From Pyrenochaeta sp. MPI-SDFR-AT-0127 (taxonomy: Eukaryota > Ascomycota > Dothideomycetes > Pleosporales > Cucurbitariaceae), in the NCBI GenBank assembly GCA_020747015.1, contig JAGTJM010000002.1, forward strand, positions 310,001-374,000: a DNA stretch of 64,000 bases, written 5' to 3'. Positions 1 through 11,849 of this stretch are shown in pieces (the stretch's first letter is position 1; each line of letters begins with the position of its first letter). The notes beneath the pieces are model-generated. The model did no database searches. It was not told the DNA's origin and worked only from the letters and a program-made list of their open reading frames with translations. Position numbers and translations under genes: made by a program.

Positions 1-244
1 CACTTCTGTATGCGCACGGACATTCGGCATTTGTATATATCCGAGAGACCAGCAAAAGGATGGTTGATCGCTGCTCTGCTCCAAAACCACAGTTCTCCAT
101 GACACTACTCCACTCCATTCTATCAACAACTTTATGTTGCCATTAGCCTATCAGCGGCGAGTAACGGCAACGCAGATTCGCGTCGCCTTGTATCGTCGCA
201 ATTCTGCCCTAAGACCTAGCTCCACAAAGCGACGGGAGGCCTCC
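1..244. other. 5' flank of the ATP-grasp gene
   Basis: No gene of its own is seen here. An open frame from 134 runs into the first exon of the next gene, but the family pattern places the start at the ATG at 245, so 134-244 is taken as 5' untranslated or promoter sequence. Confidence 0.4.
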
Positions 245-1509
245 ATGAAGCCACGTGTGGCTGTTCTTTATCAAGCCCTCGATCCACCGTTGATCAATGG
301 CACGCAGAAGCCTAAAAAACCCGGTGGTATGTTATTGCGGTGTCCTTGACTTGAAGACAGAGCAATGTCCGCGGTATGCAGATGAGCAAAAATGTCCGTG
401 CGCTAATAGATGGAAAAGGCTACAAAGACTCTGGCGCGGATATAGCATTTGTCCTCTCTCACAACCCGAATATTTCGGTCATCACACCTTGCCTCTCACC
501 AGACCCGCTTAAAGATGAGGACTGGGTTTTCGGCGATACCGAATCTGGCATACTAGCAGCAATTGCGCATAATGCAACACACCTGTGGGCGAACACAATT
601 ATTTTCGCCAGTCACCCTCTGCAGACCTCAGAACATCTATCTGCCAAAAGCAAGGATCTCAGGATCGTAGGCCAGCCACCAAAGGCAGTTGAGATTTTTG
701 ATGATAAGAACTTTGTAAACGACATGTTGCGAGCAAAGGGTGGATTTCGTCTTCCAAATGCCAAGCTTGCTGAGCACGAAGATGAGCTCGATAATATTAT
801 TTCGGGGCTGGAAAGCTTCCCGGTTGTTGCTAAACCTGTTCGCGGTCGCGGCTCCTTCGGTGTAAAAGTTTGTCACAACGCGCTCGACTTGCGACTTCAT
901 TGTTTAGATCTTCTGAACCAACAGTCTTCAGTAATTATCGAAGATTATCTCGCAGGACAGGAAGGCACTGTCACCGTTATGCCACCCTCCCAAAATAGCT
1001 CTAATAAGAGCAGAAGTGACTACTGGGCCCTTCCCGTTGTCGAACGGTTCAATCATGCCAACGGTGTTGCGCCATACAATGGTGTTGTCGCCGTGATTCA
1101 GAACTCGAGGCTAATTTCAGACCATGAACATCATCAAGACCCAAGCTACAGAGAGATTCAACGTCAATGCATTGAAGTAGCTCGGTTGCTCCAGTGCACC
1201 GCCCCAATAAGGATTGATATCCGACGACTTACAGAAGATAGAGCAAGTCCCTTTGCGCTATTTGATGTAAATATGAAGCCTGTAAGTACATATTTTACTT
1301 AGATCTTAATGACTATGGAGGGGATTCACTAACAGTGCGCCCAGAATATGACTGGCCCCGGTAGGCAAGGTAGGGAGACGCAGGCTAGCCTCACGGCCAT
1401 GGCTGCAGCAGGGATTGGATGGGACTACTCTGCTTTGCTATCGGAGATATTAGAGTCGAGTGTTACTTTGGACGATCTGCGGAATAGAACAGTACCTCTA
1501 ACAAAATAA
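245..1509 (+). CDS. D-alanine-D-alanine ligase-like ATP-grasp enzyme
   Basis: Three exons, 245-326, 419-1281 and 1345-1509, give about 369 residues. The junctions were chosen because they join family blocks: KPGG to YKDSGAD across the first intron, and FDVNMKP to NMTGPGR across the second (63 bp). ATP-grasp signs are the KPVRGRGSFGV phosphate-binding stretch, the IIEDYLAGQEGTVT core, and the late DVN...N metal-binding segment followed by ASLTAMAA. Bacterial Ddl joins two D-alanines for peptidoglycan. Fungi lack peptidoglycan, and fungal members have no settled role, so the substrates here are unknown; dipeptide or amino-acid ligation in secondary metabolism or detoxification is only an inference. 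A start at 376 without intron 1 is possible but loses the conserved N-terminus (VAVLYQAL). The gene appears intact and stands alone next to decayed genes. Confidence 0.82.
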
Positions 1510-1639
1510 ACTAAGTAGTGCGCTCTGATATCTGACAATCGGGTATATGTTTTGCATAAACTTCAATAGAGGAAAAATCCGGTTCGTCGCCAAACCTGGT
1601 AAACATTTCGCATAATTTAGATCCATTTTGAGTGATTCC

Positions 1640-2173
1640 TAGAAAGAACCGTCACCAAAGGGATGACGAACCAGAACGATAGATTTCGTCCACTGCAGCA
1701 CTGCTCGAGGTAGTGATGGAACAGAAATGGATTCACGAAAAAGCGTTTCTCCAAGGGCTTATCGTAGTGTACCGTTTGGGGAACACCAAGCTACTCTATG
1801 TGAGTCGCAGGTAGAAAACAGCCAAGTTGAGAGGCTTAGTGTTGTTTTTTGATCACTCACCTTTCTTCAAACTGTATTCCTTCAGTGTTCTCGAACCGAC
1901 AGATATAGTTGGACATTTAACACCCACACCATGTTCAAGCAATGCCTTTACTGCCTCATGCATGATACCATCTTCGGCCTTGTCTCGGTTTGGTAGTCCT
2001 AGATCCAAGTACCTGATATCAATGTAGAAGAAGGGGAGTAAAAGTCGTTTTTTGACCTCTTTCAAAATTACTCGTGTCATTTCGTCACCATCCATATCCA
2101 CAATCAGACTATTGACTTTGATTTTACATGGCCAAGCCTTTGCTCCATTGTTAAGAATACGTTGTGCTGCCAT
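1640..2173 (-). pseudogene. NADP-dependent isocitrate dehydrogenase relic
   Basis: Read on the minus strand from 2173, the frame gives KIKV..IVDMDGDEMTRVI, then YLDLGLPNRD and GVGVKCPTI, which is the N-terminal part of eukaryotic NADP-isocitrate dehydrogenase. The frame reaches LKK followed by a GTGAGT donor (minus strand, from about 1861). After an acceptor ending GAGTAG the family resumes as WCSPNGTLR, then ALGETLFRES and WTKSIVLVRHPFGD. A stop interrupts after GTLR and another after GDGSF, and nothing convincing follows. The retained intron position says this is a decayed genomic duplicate, not a retrocopy. It ends well short of the family's usual length of about 400-450 residues. It cannot encode an active enzyme. 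Confidence 0.75.
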
Positions 2174-2399
2174 CTTCGCGACGTGTGGTAAATTCTTGCT
2201 GGCCTTCCGCGTTTGATAGTGACATTAAATGACATTGGGAAACCGTTTTACGCATATTTTGGTGTTTTCGTCAGCTATAGCACGTGCCATAAATGTCTAC
2301 GCCCGAACCAACTCTGCAAGTTCCTTGCCAAGGCTAAGAACTTTCTCTGCGAGCTCAATTCTGAATACACCCTCATAATTGTTGCTTGCTGGTGCGTTG

Positions 2400-2850
2400 G
2401 GATGACCAAGAGTAGTGAAGTTAAAAGGCGGCATCGAATATAAAAAGCCGTCAAGTGGGCGGTACTCTTGTCTGTTCTATACTCCCTTGTCATTTACCTT
2501 AGGCTGCTGGGCAAATAGGTCTTCGCAAGCTTTGATGCATTGTCGGAAGAATTCAATAGTCTCTACCGAAGAATCTACCTCGGCTTGCCATATATTCTTC
2601 ACTTGGCTGAGGATTGTTGCTGACATCAAGTCATACCGGTATTTGCCCACACTGAGTCCACATACTCTCAGGAACATTGGTGCTCGATCTTCGAATGGCA
2701 TTGCCTCCACGTAGGTGTCGCTTTCAACGCGGCATCTATACATGCGTCACCATCGTCGGCAGATGCTGGAGCATATTGCAAAACAAGTTCGGCATGCCTT
2801 GAGGGGTTGAGTTGAGATAAACCAACAGTATCATTGAGCTCTTCCATCAA
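2400..2850 (-). pseudogene. Delta-1-pyrroline-5-carboxylate dehydrogenase relic
   Basis: On the minus strand, VLQYAPAS...ALKATPTW is followed after a one-base deletion near 2706 by EAMPFEDRAPMFLR, KYRYDLMSATILSQ, KNIWQAEVD and FFRQ. An in-frame stop then stands where the family has Trp in VWNR, before EYRPLDGFLY and PPFNFTTLG. These are consecutive N-terminal blocks of P5C dehydrogenase, the mitochondrial enzyme that oxidises proline-derived P5C to glutamate. The stop reads TAG where TGG is expected, a G-to-A change of the kind made by repeat-induced point mutation, but one site proves nothing. Past 2400 the frame stays open (NYEGVFRIELAEKV) without resembling this family; that part is unidentified. 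The catalytic region is absent. Confidence 0.72.
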
Positions 2851-4797
2851 TCAAGCCATTTCCATCAACGTGACGTTTGATACAAACTTATAATACCAGC
2901 ACCGGTTGAGATTGAGGTTTTCGCAGGAAGCTGCTTCTTCATCCGATGTAAAGATTGAGTAAGCTCGTTTCGCTCTGGGGAGCCTTTTGCGTAGATTTTC
3001 CAAGCACGTAAATTCTGGCGCTTTGACAACAGATGCGATGGAAAAATATGTTACTTACAGTAGATTCGTTGATAAAAGTGTGTGCTGTCCACCGCGGAAG
3101 GAGCCGCTGCTGGCCTGCACCAGTCTAGAGCCACCGCTGTGGAGCCTTAGCGGCACGCAGATACCGGAGGATTTGCATTTCACGCTCGACACGACGAAAT
3201 TTCCCAGCAATAATAAGATGTATTGACGTTATCAAGACGGTAGGCTGCCGCATGCAGCTGTAGGGCTACTTAAGGATCCTGTGCGAGTAAGTGCTGGCGA
3301 GCGGGCTTTAATTTCAGGGGGCGCCGCTGTTGTCTTGCCCTTAGCATTAGAGTGGCGGGCAAAAATGACTGATCGCTCGGTACGCGCGATCAACCGGGAA
3401 GCCTCCACCACCGCGATGGGGGACCAGAGTTGGTAACGGACGATGGATTCACCCTGCAAAGAGCTTTCTGTGCCTAAGCCCTGTCACAGGTAGAATGGCT
3501 CGATGAAGACTGGGCTGAGAGGGTATACAACTTCGTGAACAAGGGTCATCGACATGCCCTACAGTTTGTGGACGCACAGAGTACCGGTAGGTTCCATATC
3601 GCTTTGGCCTGATGAGTACCTTAGTTCTATGGTCGGTCGTTTGGGAGATTGGGAGATCAAGAGTCATGATTCTTAAACTGCCTTTACGGCCGCAAGTTTC
3701 GTCATGGTTGTGGGGACTTCCGATGAAGCTCTGCTGTTTGGTCTATAACATCATCCTCGGAGATTGACAGAATTACTTGTACTGTCAATCTATTGCAAGT
3801 AACAGCGAGGTTTGATCATTGTGTACAATACGCGAGTTGACGAAGTGGCCTTCTCACTAATGACTGTAGCATATATCTTCTATGGCCCGGCTCTGTCGTG
3901 CACTGCCTATGCTCCTACAATGGCTGTTTCGCCCGCTCATCCATACTAATCATTGGCTTGGCCGGAAGTCAACTTAATATTTAATTAACAAGGCCAGTCA
4001 AGTATTAGCACTGGACCTTCGCACCGAGTAATACCGTACACTCACAAATCATGGCGAGGACCATCGCGCTACCGAATAGCATCGTGTGCGCGGCCGATAA
4101 TCGATGGAATAAAAGGCCCTAATCAAGCTGTACCACAGCTTTGGGGGAAGAAGAAGCGTTTATTAAATTCCTCCTGCTTGATAAGGGGCCGACTGAATGC
4201 CGGGTCTAGGGCACGGACAGTAAATTAGCCGAAGTTTACCCGGGAACAGCCAACCATAATGCATTGCTCCTGCCTGTCGCTGCGGTATTGCGCTGCTTGC
4301 TCCGCCGGGCTGCGCTGAAGCAAATTCAACCCAATATTGTTGGTGACTTCTTATCTTTACAGTGCACACGTGTTTGCTTGGTGACGATACAAGTCTTGAA
4401 TCTTGAACCCAATTACCGCTCTTCTATTCCGATCTCTTTGCCGAGGGTAGGTGGCCTTGGTATTGGGTACTCACGTTCCTGGAGTTTGGCTGGAACACAT
4501 TGTGCCGTGGAGGCCAAGAAACCACTAGAGACCTTGGGAAGCAAAACCTGGGGCAAGCTGGAGATTCTGGGGTATCACTATCCCTTATTGGGCTTAAACT
4601 CGACAAGGATGAGGTACGTGCGGCAGTTCCTGGAACACTCGTGATCGGAAACTTCGGAATGCTCCTGATCGGCAGTTGTGTCGGTCGTCGTGACAGGCTG
4701 CGATGACCATGTCGATAAAGGACCCGCCAGTCGCATCTCTATTTCGAGGCATCGCAGGATTCACTCGCCTCCCCAGACAATCCTCGTTCTATTCACT
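2851..4797. other. Intergenic region with one coding-like island
   Basis: No intact gene is seen. A plus-strand frame of 44 codons at about 3480-3612 has a protein-like composition (VEWLDEDWAERVYNF, then HALQFVDAQ) and is closed by stops on both sides. It may be a fragment of a lost gene that I cannot name. The rest shows only short frames. The stretch before 4798 should hold the promoter of the transporter gene. Confidence 0.4.
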
Positions 4798-6497
4798 ATG
4801 GATATCAAAAATTCTACCGAGATCAACGAAAAGGCTGATGGGTCATACAATGTTGTGGAAACGACTGAGGCTATGCGCAGGACAGAAAGACGTTTGCGCA
4901 GGAAGATCGATCTCTTTGTCGTGCCTACTGTAATGCTGTTGTACCTGATGTGCTTCATTGATCGAGCCAACATCGGTAAGGATATCCCCTTGCAGCAATA
5001 GCTCGACTAACTAACAGCGTCACAGGAAATGCTCGTCTAGCTGGCTTCGAGAGAGACCTTAAGCTCAAGGGTTATGATTACAATACAGTCTTGTCCATCT
5101 TCTATGTTGGATACATCTTATTTGAAATCCCGGCTACTATGTGCTGTAAGATTATGGGTATGACATCTCAAGCTATCCCATCCTGCGAACGTCTCTAATT
5201 AATCTCAACTGTGAAGGTCCTGGTTGGTTCCTACCCTTAACCACTGTTGGATTTGGTGTCTGCTCAATAGCGACTGCCTTCGTGAAAACTCGTGCTCAAG
5301 TTTGCGCCGTGCGTTTTCTTCTCGGCATATTTGAGGCTGGTTTGATGCCTGGCTGCGCATACTATCTTTCGCGTTGGTACCGTCGCGCTGAGTATAGTTT
5401 CCGTCTGGGCATGTTCTTTTCAATGGTTCCGCTTTCTGGCGCGTTTGGCGGGCTCTTAGCCTCGGCCATCTTGAGATTACCGCCCCTTGGATCTTTGCGA
5501 GGATGGGAGATGTAAGAAGAACCGCTATTCCAATTCTAGAGGGTGGTTGGCTGACTGAACACGTGCAGGATCTTTGCCATTGAAGGCATCATTACCGTCG
5601 CTATTGGCCTCCTCGCCTTCGTAACGATGACAGACCGCCCTGAGACCGCGCGCTGGCTCACCGAAGCACAGAAAGAACTCGCCATCAATCGTGTCAAATC
5701 TGAACGCCTAGCTCAATCTGTCCTCCTTGATAAGATCGATATGACGAAGCTAAAGCGCGGATTCACCAACCCAATTACCCTTACTACATCATTCACGTTC
5801 TTCTTGAGCAACATTACAGTTCTAGGCATTTCGTTCTTCTTACCTACCATTATTAGAACTATCTACCCCGGCCGAACAACTATCCAACAGCAGCTTCTCA
5901 CCGTGCCACCGTACGTCGTCGGTGCCTTTTTCTTGTTCCTGATTTCTGGACTCAGCTGGCGCTTCGACCACCGCCAGATCTTTATCATTCTCACTGGACC
6001 GATGGTTTTCGCCGGTTATGCTATTTTCTTGGCGACGATCAATGCAAACATTCGCTATGCGGCGGTGTTCTTGTCGGCTAGTACAGCCTTTGCACTTGGT
6101 GTTATGTGCAACGCACAAGTTGCAGCAAATGTTACATCGGATTCAGCGCGGAATATTTCTATCGGAACGAATGGTAAGTGTCAACCCTAATCCTCCACAT
6201 CACAGGACAACGCTCACAATCGAATTAACAGCTATGTTTGGCTATTGTGGAGCTCTCATTGCCACGTGGACATACTTACCCTGGGATACTCCTAAATACA
6301 TGCTCGGAAACGGCATTAATCTAGCTTGCGCCGCTGCGTGGACAGGTATTGGTATCGGAGCGGGCATGTGGATGAAGTATGACAACAAGAAACGGGATGA
6401 AAGGCAAGCTGCGGGCATGGAGGAAATTGCTGGATTGACACAGTTAGAGATTCAGGATTTGGAGTTTAGACATCCAGCATGGAGGTGGAAGCTCTAA
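4798..6497 (+). CDS. MFS transporter, anion:cation symporter (allantoate permease-like) family
   Basis: Five exons, 4798-4975, 5026-5157, 5217-5511, 5569-6173 and 6232-6497, encode about 491 residues. All junctions are GT-AG and keep frame. The protein starts with a charged cytoplasmic tail, then TM1 with the family block MCFIDRANIGNARL. LSIFYVGYILFEIP, RFLLGIFEAGLMPG and YYLSRWY(R)R follow, which are strong signatures of the ACS branch (relatives of yeast Dal5, Tna1 and Seo1). A central loop (DRPETARWLTEAQ) separates two six-helix halves. ACS members import organic anions such as allantoate, nicotinate, vitamins or small peptides at the plasma membrane; the substrate cannot be read from sequence. 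The length is normal and no damage is seen. The chosen ATG follows a short leader with other frames only. Confidence 0.88.
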
Positions 6498-8627
6498 AGG
6501 CGTAGAGGTGGGGGATATTGGGAGTGAATACGTTGATCTGTAAATCCGTTCTGTATCATCTAACAGCATGACAATCTGAAGATTGAGGCGCCCTGACTGA
6601 TAAGACATCTCATACGCATACTGTAACTCTCGCTAGCTTACGCACTATTGCTGTCCTGGAAGTTCTCGTTGTCAGGGATATAGGCCTTTGGGGTTGTTCC
6701 AGGCGGAAATGGTACAGATATCCCGTGTTAGGCTGTCGTAGGCCCTAAGAGCGACCCCAATTTAGATCCTGCTGAGGCTAGCGATCCGTCTATTCTCAGT
6801 CTATCTCTGATTGTTATCCTTAGCTCTCGTTGTTAAAACTTTACTGTCCCATAGCCAAAGACCGCTATTGTGCCGGTGCGCAAGGTGGCAGGCTCAGCAG
6901 CCACCGGAGCAGTGAGAAAAGGAGACAAAATGGGTTAGCCTTTCAATGTGGAGATTGGATAGATACATAGCTATATACACAACAGAGGCTTTTTTATGTA
7001 TCAGCTCTCCTTGCAGAAAACATAACAGCAAATCGAAGACAAGGAGATAGACTCTTAACTATCAATACAATTCTCTAACTCTTAGTCTTCCCCTATTGTC
7101 ATAGTGAGCTCTTTTTATACACCCACTCCAGGCCTCTAACCAAAGGGAGCATTGTCATTTTTTCTAAACTGCCTTGACTCTTGTACTGTCATTCAAATAT
7201 AAAGTGCACTCTCTACCTTGACTTTATGGTCTTACTTTGATCCATTATACTAATCATTGCTTATCCTAGCGTTTAGTCTGCCAACAAACTAGTCATCGAA
7301 GAGATGTATCGACTCGCAATCTATGCAACCGACTAAGACCATAAACCGCTGTCTAGCATTGTACCTCGCGCGCTCAGCGAAGACACTGATTTTATACTAA
7401 CACCACATCTTCGTTTATGAAAGGGTATAAAAGCGAATGCTGAGCCACGAATGTTTTATGTATCTATCATGTTTCAACGAACGTGTCCGCAATCGACATT
7501 AAGGAGCTAGCAATGGAGTCTGACATGTAGCACCGATGTTAAATCTCTGAGGTGGTATTTACAATACTGAAATGATGCCATCAACTGTTGGACCCCAAAA
7601 CCCCGCGTACAAAGGCTGGCGATTTGGCCTACCATCTGCGCAAGTGATCCGCTTCACGGGACGCATCATAATCGGATGAAACGGCTACCCAAGCCACTAT
7701 CTCTAGACGCAAATATTTTAGCCCTGGAGCTTATGTCGTTGGGTCGCTTTCCCTGCGCTTTGCTAGTGCTGCTTGCTTTACTTGTTTGATGTCGTGCTAC
7801 CGTGTAGGGGCACAAATGTTCGATATCAATGGAGCGTCCCCTCTCAAGGCGCTCAGACCCTAGAGTAAATATGTTGCTGTGAACGCTACATCTGCAAGAA
7901 TAATAGAAGGCCTCCGCAAGTATTCTTATTGGTGCTGTTGTTCTGGTGTTTGGGCCCCCAGAGTCGTTTTTGCCGAGGTTCTAAATCCAGGCAGGTTATT
8001 TGCCATCCCGATCATCTGTTGCATTGGATGACCAGGACCAATCTCTAAAACATCAATACGATGAAGCAATTCTAAAATTAGTGATCGCCAATCTTGCAGA
8101 AAGTAAGCATTCTCAAGCGGCCTTGCCCTATTCGATTAGCAAGCGAAGATCAGAACGGGCTATTGGAGCTTCGCCCCACACAGCCTCATCCTACGCACCC
8201 AAAGTCGCCTTAGGCCTCCACAGTTCTACAAAAAACCATAGCTGATACAGAATGCTTGGGGGGTTTCAGTTTCCAATTGATTAAAAGTTTCTGGTTCTAC
8301 TACGGGAAAACCATCCACCAACTGCGGGTGGCGTTGTTACTCGTCTCTCATTTGCGGTATCTCTTCAGAAATATAGCTCTACTCAATTTTCTCCCCTGCA
8401 GCGTCATGGACCGCAGTTTCGATGAACATGTCAAGGCAGAACTCATGGATAAAGACGATAGACATAGAAAAGTACATAAGGAGGCGGAAGTTGGGCCCAG
8501 AGGTGACATTCATCGCATTTAACAACCCGACAACGGCTTCTTTTCCATACAACTAGTCTTCGCATTAACGCAATCTTTCCATCTTCTTAGATTACTTCCT
8601 TGCTCGAAGTTTTTGACAGCTCTTAAA
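6498..8627. other. Intergenic region, no gene recognised
   Basis: About 2.1 kb without a convincing reading frame. An AT-richer block around 6940-7260 has the look of mutated repeat DNA but no terminal repeats or transposase were recognised. Two short open frames near 8000-8520 show no family resemblance and are left out. The last few hundred bases are presumably the promoter of the secreted protein. Confidence 0.4.
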
Positions 8628-9332
8628 ATGTTTACCAGACTTATCCCTGCTATCCTCCTGTGCTCGGTGACCAACGCCGCTGTTATCGCAAAACGTGCTG
8701 CCGATCAAATGGTCTGGAAATCCCCAAATGGTGGCAATACCCAAGTTCGATTTGGCGATGACAAAGTCTATGTCGGCGGCTGCGAACCAAAAAGCATCAT
8801 TAACTCCGTCTACGATAATTGCTACGGCGAAGGGTTCTGCAACCCCAAATCGTGGACAATGCAGTGCATACAAGGAGATCGTGCAACCCACACCATCACG
8901 ATCACCGCACCGGAAGGCCAGTACCAACCATGGATCAAAAACGGGCTTGTTGAAGCGATGAATGCCGCGATTGCTGTTGAGGGGATTGTGAACAAGGAAA
9001 GAATCACCGCGATGTCTGGGGGAGGATGTGTTGGTTGCCCGTAAGAAATGTCCTCGTACTTCGATGAGAAACTCCGGTGACTAACATACTTCGATAGTTG
9101 GTATTCGAAGAATATTGATGTATACCATATGCCCGGCACTATTGGCATTTCTCACTTGAATGAGGGCACGGTCCCAGATGTTATTACGCTCAACATTGTG
9201 AACAACGACGAAGCAGAGGCTGGTGGCTTGTGCGAAATTTTGACCGGCATCGGGAGTGGTGTTGCGGGATCGGTTAATGGGGCGGCTGGCGGTCTTTTCC
9301 AGTTGGGCAGTGTCGCTTGCAAGGCTATTTAA
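8628..9332 (+). CDS. Small secreted cysteine-rich protein
   Basis: Two exons, 8628-9040 and 9098-9332, encode 215 residues; the 57-bp intron joins VGCP to WYSKNID. The N-terminus is a signal peptide (RLIPAILLCSVTNAA), with a Lys-Arg pair at residues 22-23 that fits Kex2 trimming. The mature part has eight cysteines (GGCEP, DNCYG, GFCNP, MQCIQ, GGCVGC, LCEIL, VACKA), enough for four disulfides, and a glycine-rich C-terminus (GIGSGVAGSVNGAAGG) that could pack against a membrane or another subunit. I do not recognise the family. The length, secretion signal and isolation in gene-poor DNA are common for secreted effectors of plant- or insect-associated fungi, but that role is inference. An ATG at 8613 would add five residues ahead of the signal peptide. 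Confidence 0.78.
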
Positions 9333-10536
9333 ACCTGATCAATATGTTTTCAGTTCTTTTTTTTGTACTTTAGTTTAGATTTAAGATCTTTTATTGTACT
9401 TCGGTGACTTTTCGAATTTTGCTAGCAAGCGATTATAGAAAATGAACAGGCCGAGTAGTCTTCATTTTTGGCCCTATAAAAGGTATCTAAAAGTTGTCTG
9501 TACAACGTTTGTGGAAAGATCCCTAGAACAGTCAACAACAACTTCAACTACGCAATCGCGCCGATCAAATCTAGCATAGCGAGCGCAAACAAAGTATGGA
9601 GCTAAGCTGAAGACAAGGGCTTGATCGATTGGATGATATCTCTGATATCCGGCCATGTAGCGAGGGAGAGGTGGGACTGATGGCTGGCCCAATGACGAGA
9701 ACAGCGCTACTGATGCAGCTAGGGCCTCAGATGATACCGTTGATGATATTATCATGTGAATTCTGCGTGGGTAGGGTTGTCAGATACAGATAATACCTCG
9801 CAGTGTGAATATTCATCTATGCACTTATCGAGCTGACTACACTGCTGACCCTAGAGCGTCTGCAGGCACCCTTCCATTCTATCTCATATAGCGAACCTGC
9901 TCGTTATCTTCTCCATATTTTTTGCTCGAAACGACCCTATGCCAGGCAGTTATGTTGACTGAAAATGAGTGCTGACTGGTGTGCTTAAAGAGAGTCGTTC
10001 TCTACTACCCGCTTGGGATATATGAAAAATTATTGGGGATCTCGAAATAATTCGATGAACGCAGATGCACTTGTTCTTTCTAGGCGATTTTAGATTGCTT
10101 TTTGAACAAGTAGCATCGCTGATCCAAGCATTACCTGGATACAGGCCCCGATTGCCGACACTGAGACTATTTTCTCCCATATGCACTGACAAAGACTGAG
10201 ACCCCGGAGCTAGTAAGGTTACTGCTGTTAAGGAAGATATGGTTACTCCACCATCCTGTCAACCGCCATCCCTTGCTGTGCTGTTGCCATAAATTCACCT
10301 ACAGAGGTGGTCAATTCAGTGAACGCATGAGGACCGTGTAGTCCCCTGCGGGCCCTCAACTAGCATGTTGACCTCGTCGACTGGATAGTTCGGCGTGCTT
10401 AAACGGTACATGTTGCGTTGCACTATGATAGACATGAGCTTCGATAGTCGAGAACCTTAGCTATGTTCCCTTTCTTCAGTGTGATCCTATTGATGGGTCC
10501 ATGAAGCTGACCCTCTAATGGCAGGGGAGTGTCTCC
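9333..10536. other. Intergenic region between two convergent genes
   Basis: This holds the 3' ends of the secreted-protein gene (plus strand) and the rhodopsin-domain gene (minus strand). The first 100 bases are T-rich, as expected for a fungal 3' untranslated region. The short open frames have no recognisable content. Confidence 0.4.
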
Positions 10537-11849
10537 CTATCTAACCACTATCTTCGCTATTCCGTCTTGCTTATCATCCGCGATATGACACTCATAATCA
10601 CTTCTAGTGATATCAGACGTGAGCTCATACGTAGAGTCTCCTTCATCTACATCTCGGACCCGTGGCCTATCGGCAGACCTGTGTGGAATCGCGGAACGGC
10701 CGGAACGGCTCATGTGATCTCCGTGGGAGGCCATGGCGCTGAGAGGTTTCTGGCGTATATACACGACGTAGATAGGCCGGAGCATAGGGAGAGAAACTAG
10801 ATGATGGGGTAAGCTTAGTTCGCCAAGATTAGGACCTGAAGCCGACAAAAGGGGGTTATTACTCGCAAAACTGGCCAAGTTTATTTCCACAACACCCCAT
10901 GCAATAATAGGGGCCAAGTCCCAGGTCAAGTCGGTAGAGCTGGCACTGTGCGTGAGAACTGTAACGAGTTGCACGACTGACGTAGCGCAGATGCTGTAAA
11001 CTGTTAAGACAGGCCCCTACTTTATTTTGGGAACACTAACAAGATGCCCGACATAAACACAGCTCCAATGCCTATTTTCTGCGCTGTCGGAAGCTGCAGC
11101 TGCCACAATTTCCGAACAGGTAAGATAATAATGGAAAATTCGATGAATAGATGCGTAATAACAGACCCAGTGAAAAACTTGTTCGACTGGATAGGGCAAT
11201 ATTTGTCCGTGATAGTTAGGTCCCAGTAGGCATTGACAGGAATACATTGGATAGTGGTCAAGATCAGCTAAAGGGGTTAGCGATTGGTTGTCTTCGTCGT
11301 GTATCCAATTCAGATTGGGACCTTACTCTCATACAAATCCACATGACTGACATAACGCTTAAAGTCTGAATTCCTAATTTCGTCCTGCAGTGTCCGAAAA
11401 TGCGCCAGTAGAAGCACAGGATCGAAATCTTGGTGAAACCAAGTGAGAAGGAATAAAGATAATCGGATATCCAAAGACATAGGAGACTATGGGAGATTGT
11501 GCCATTTGTCGGCTCATGTCTTAATGGAGCAACATCTTCCAAGTGTAGTCCAAGGCCTAGTGGGACCCCTAGTCTAGTTGTTAGAGCGGAGGGCTCTAAA
11601 TAGTTGGAATACTCACAGAATAGTACCCATATCGTGCCTACTGTTGCAAAAACCTGTAGACAAGATTTAGCACGATATTTCAAATTTAAACTGGTCAATA
11701 CTCACCCACGCCGCAATAGCGAAATAATCATCCCACCACAGTTTAAATTTTGTCGTTCTCCTCGCTATAAGTCTCAATATCAGGGCTGCGGTGCTTGCAA
11801 ACAGAGTAATACTACAGGCAACGTAGATGTCAGGTTGGCGACTCTCCAT
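10537..11849 (-). CDS. Rhodopsin-domain integral membrane protein (PTH11-like)
   Basis: Six exons on the minus strand, 11849-11706, 11653-11617, 11568-11327, 11267-11041, 10993-10863 and 10796-10537, give about 346 residues. All five introns (47-66 bp) are GT-AG and restore one frame. Conserved blocks are WWDDYFAIAAWV, GLGLHLEDVAP, LWISDYLYSFSLGFTKIS, FYWRIFG, QCIPVNAYWD, THLFIEF, SSTDLTWDLAPIIAWGVVE and LPMLRPIY. These are the usual blocks of the fungal seven-helix rhodopsin-domain family (relatives of the PTH11 receptor), which sits in the plasma membrane and is proposed to sense surface or chemical cues through G proteins. No CFEM domain precedes it. The cytoplasmic tail is about 75 residues, rich in Arg and Asp. 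Some reading frames cross introns without stops, so a less careful model would add spurious residues. Confidence 0.83.

Noticed and set aside
1827..2027. Plus-strand ORF over the isocitrate dehydrogenase relic
   Set aside because: It is the antisense of recognisable NADP-isocitrate dehydrogenase sequence.
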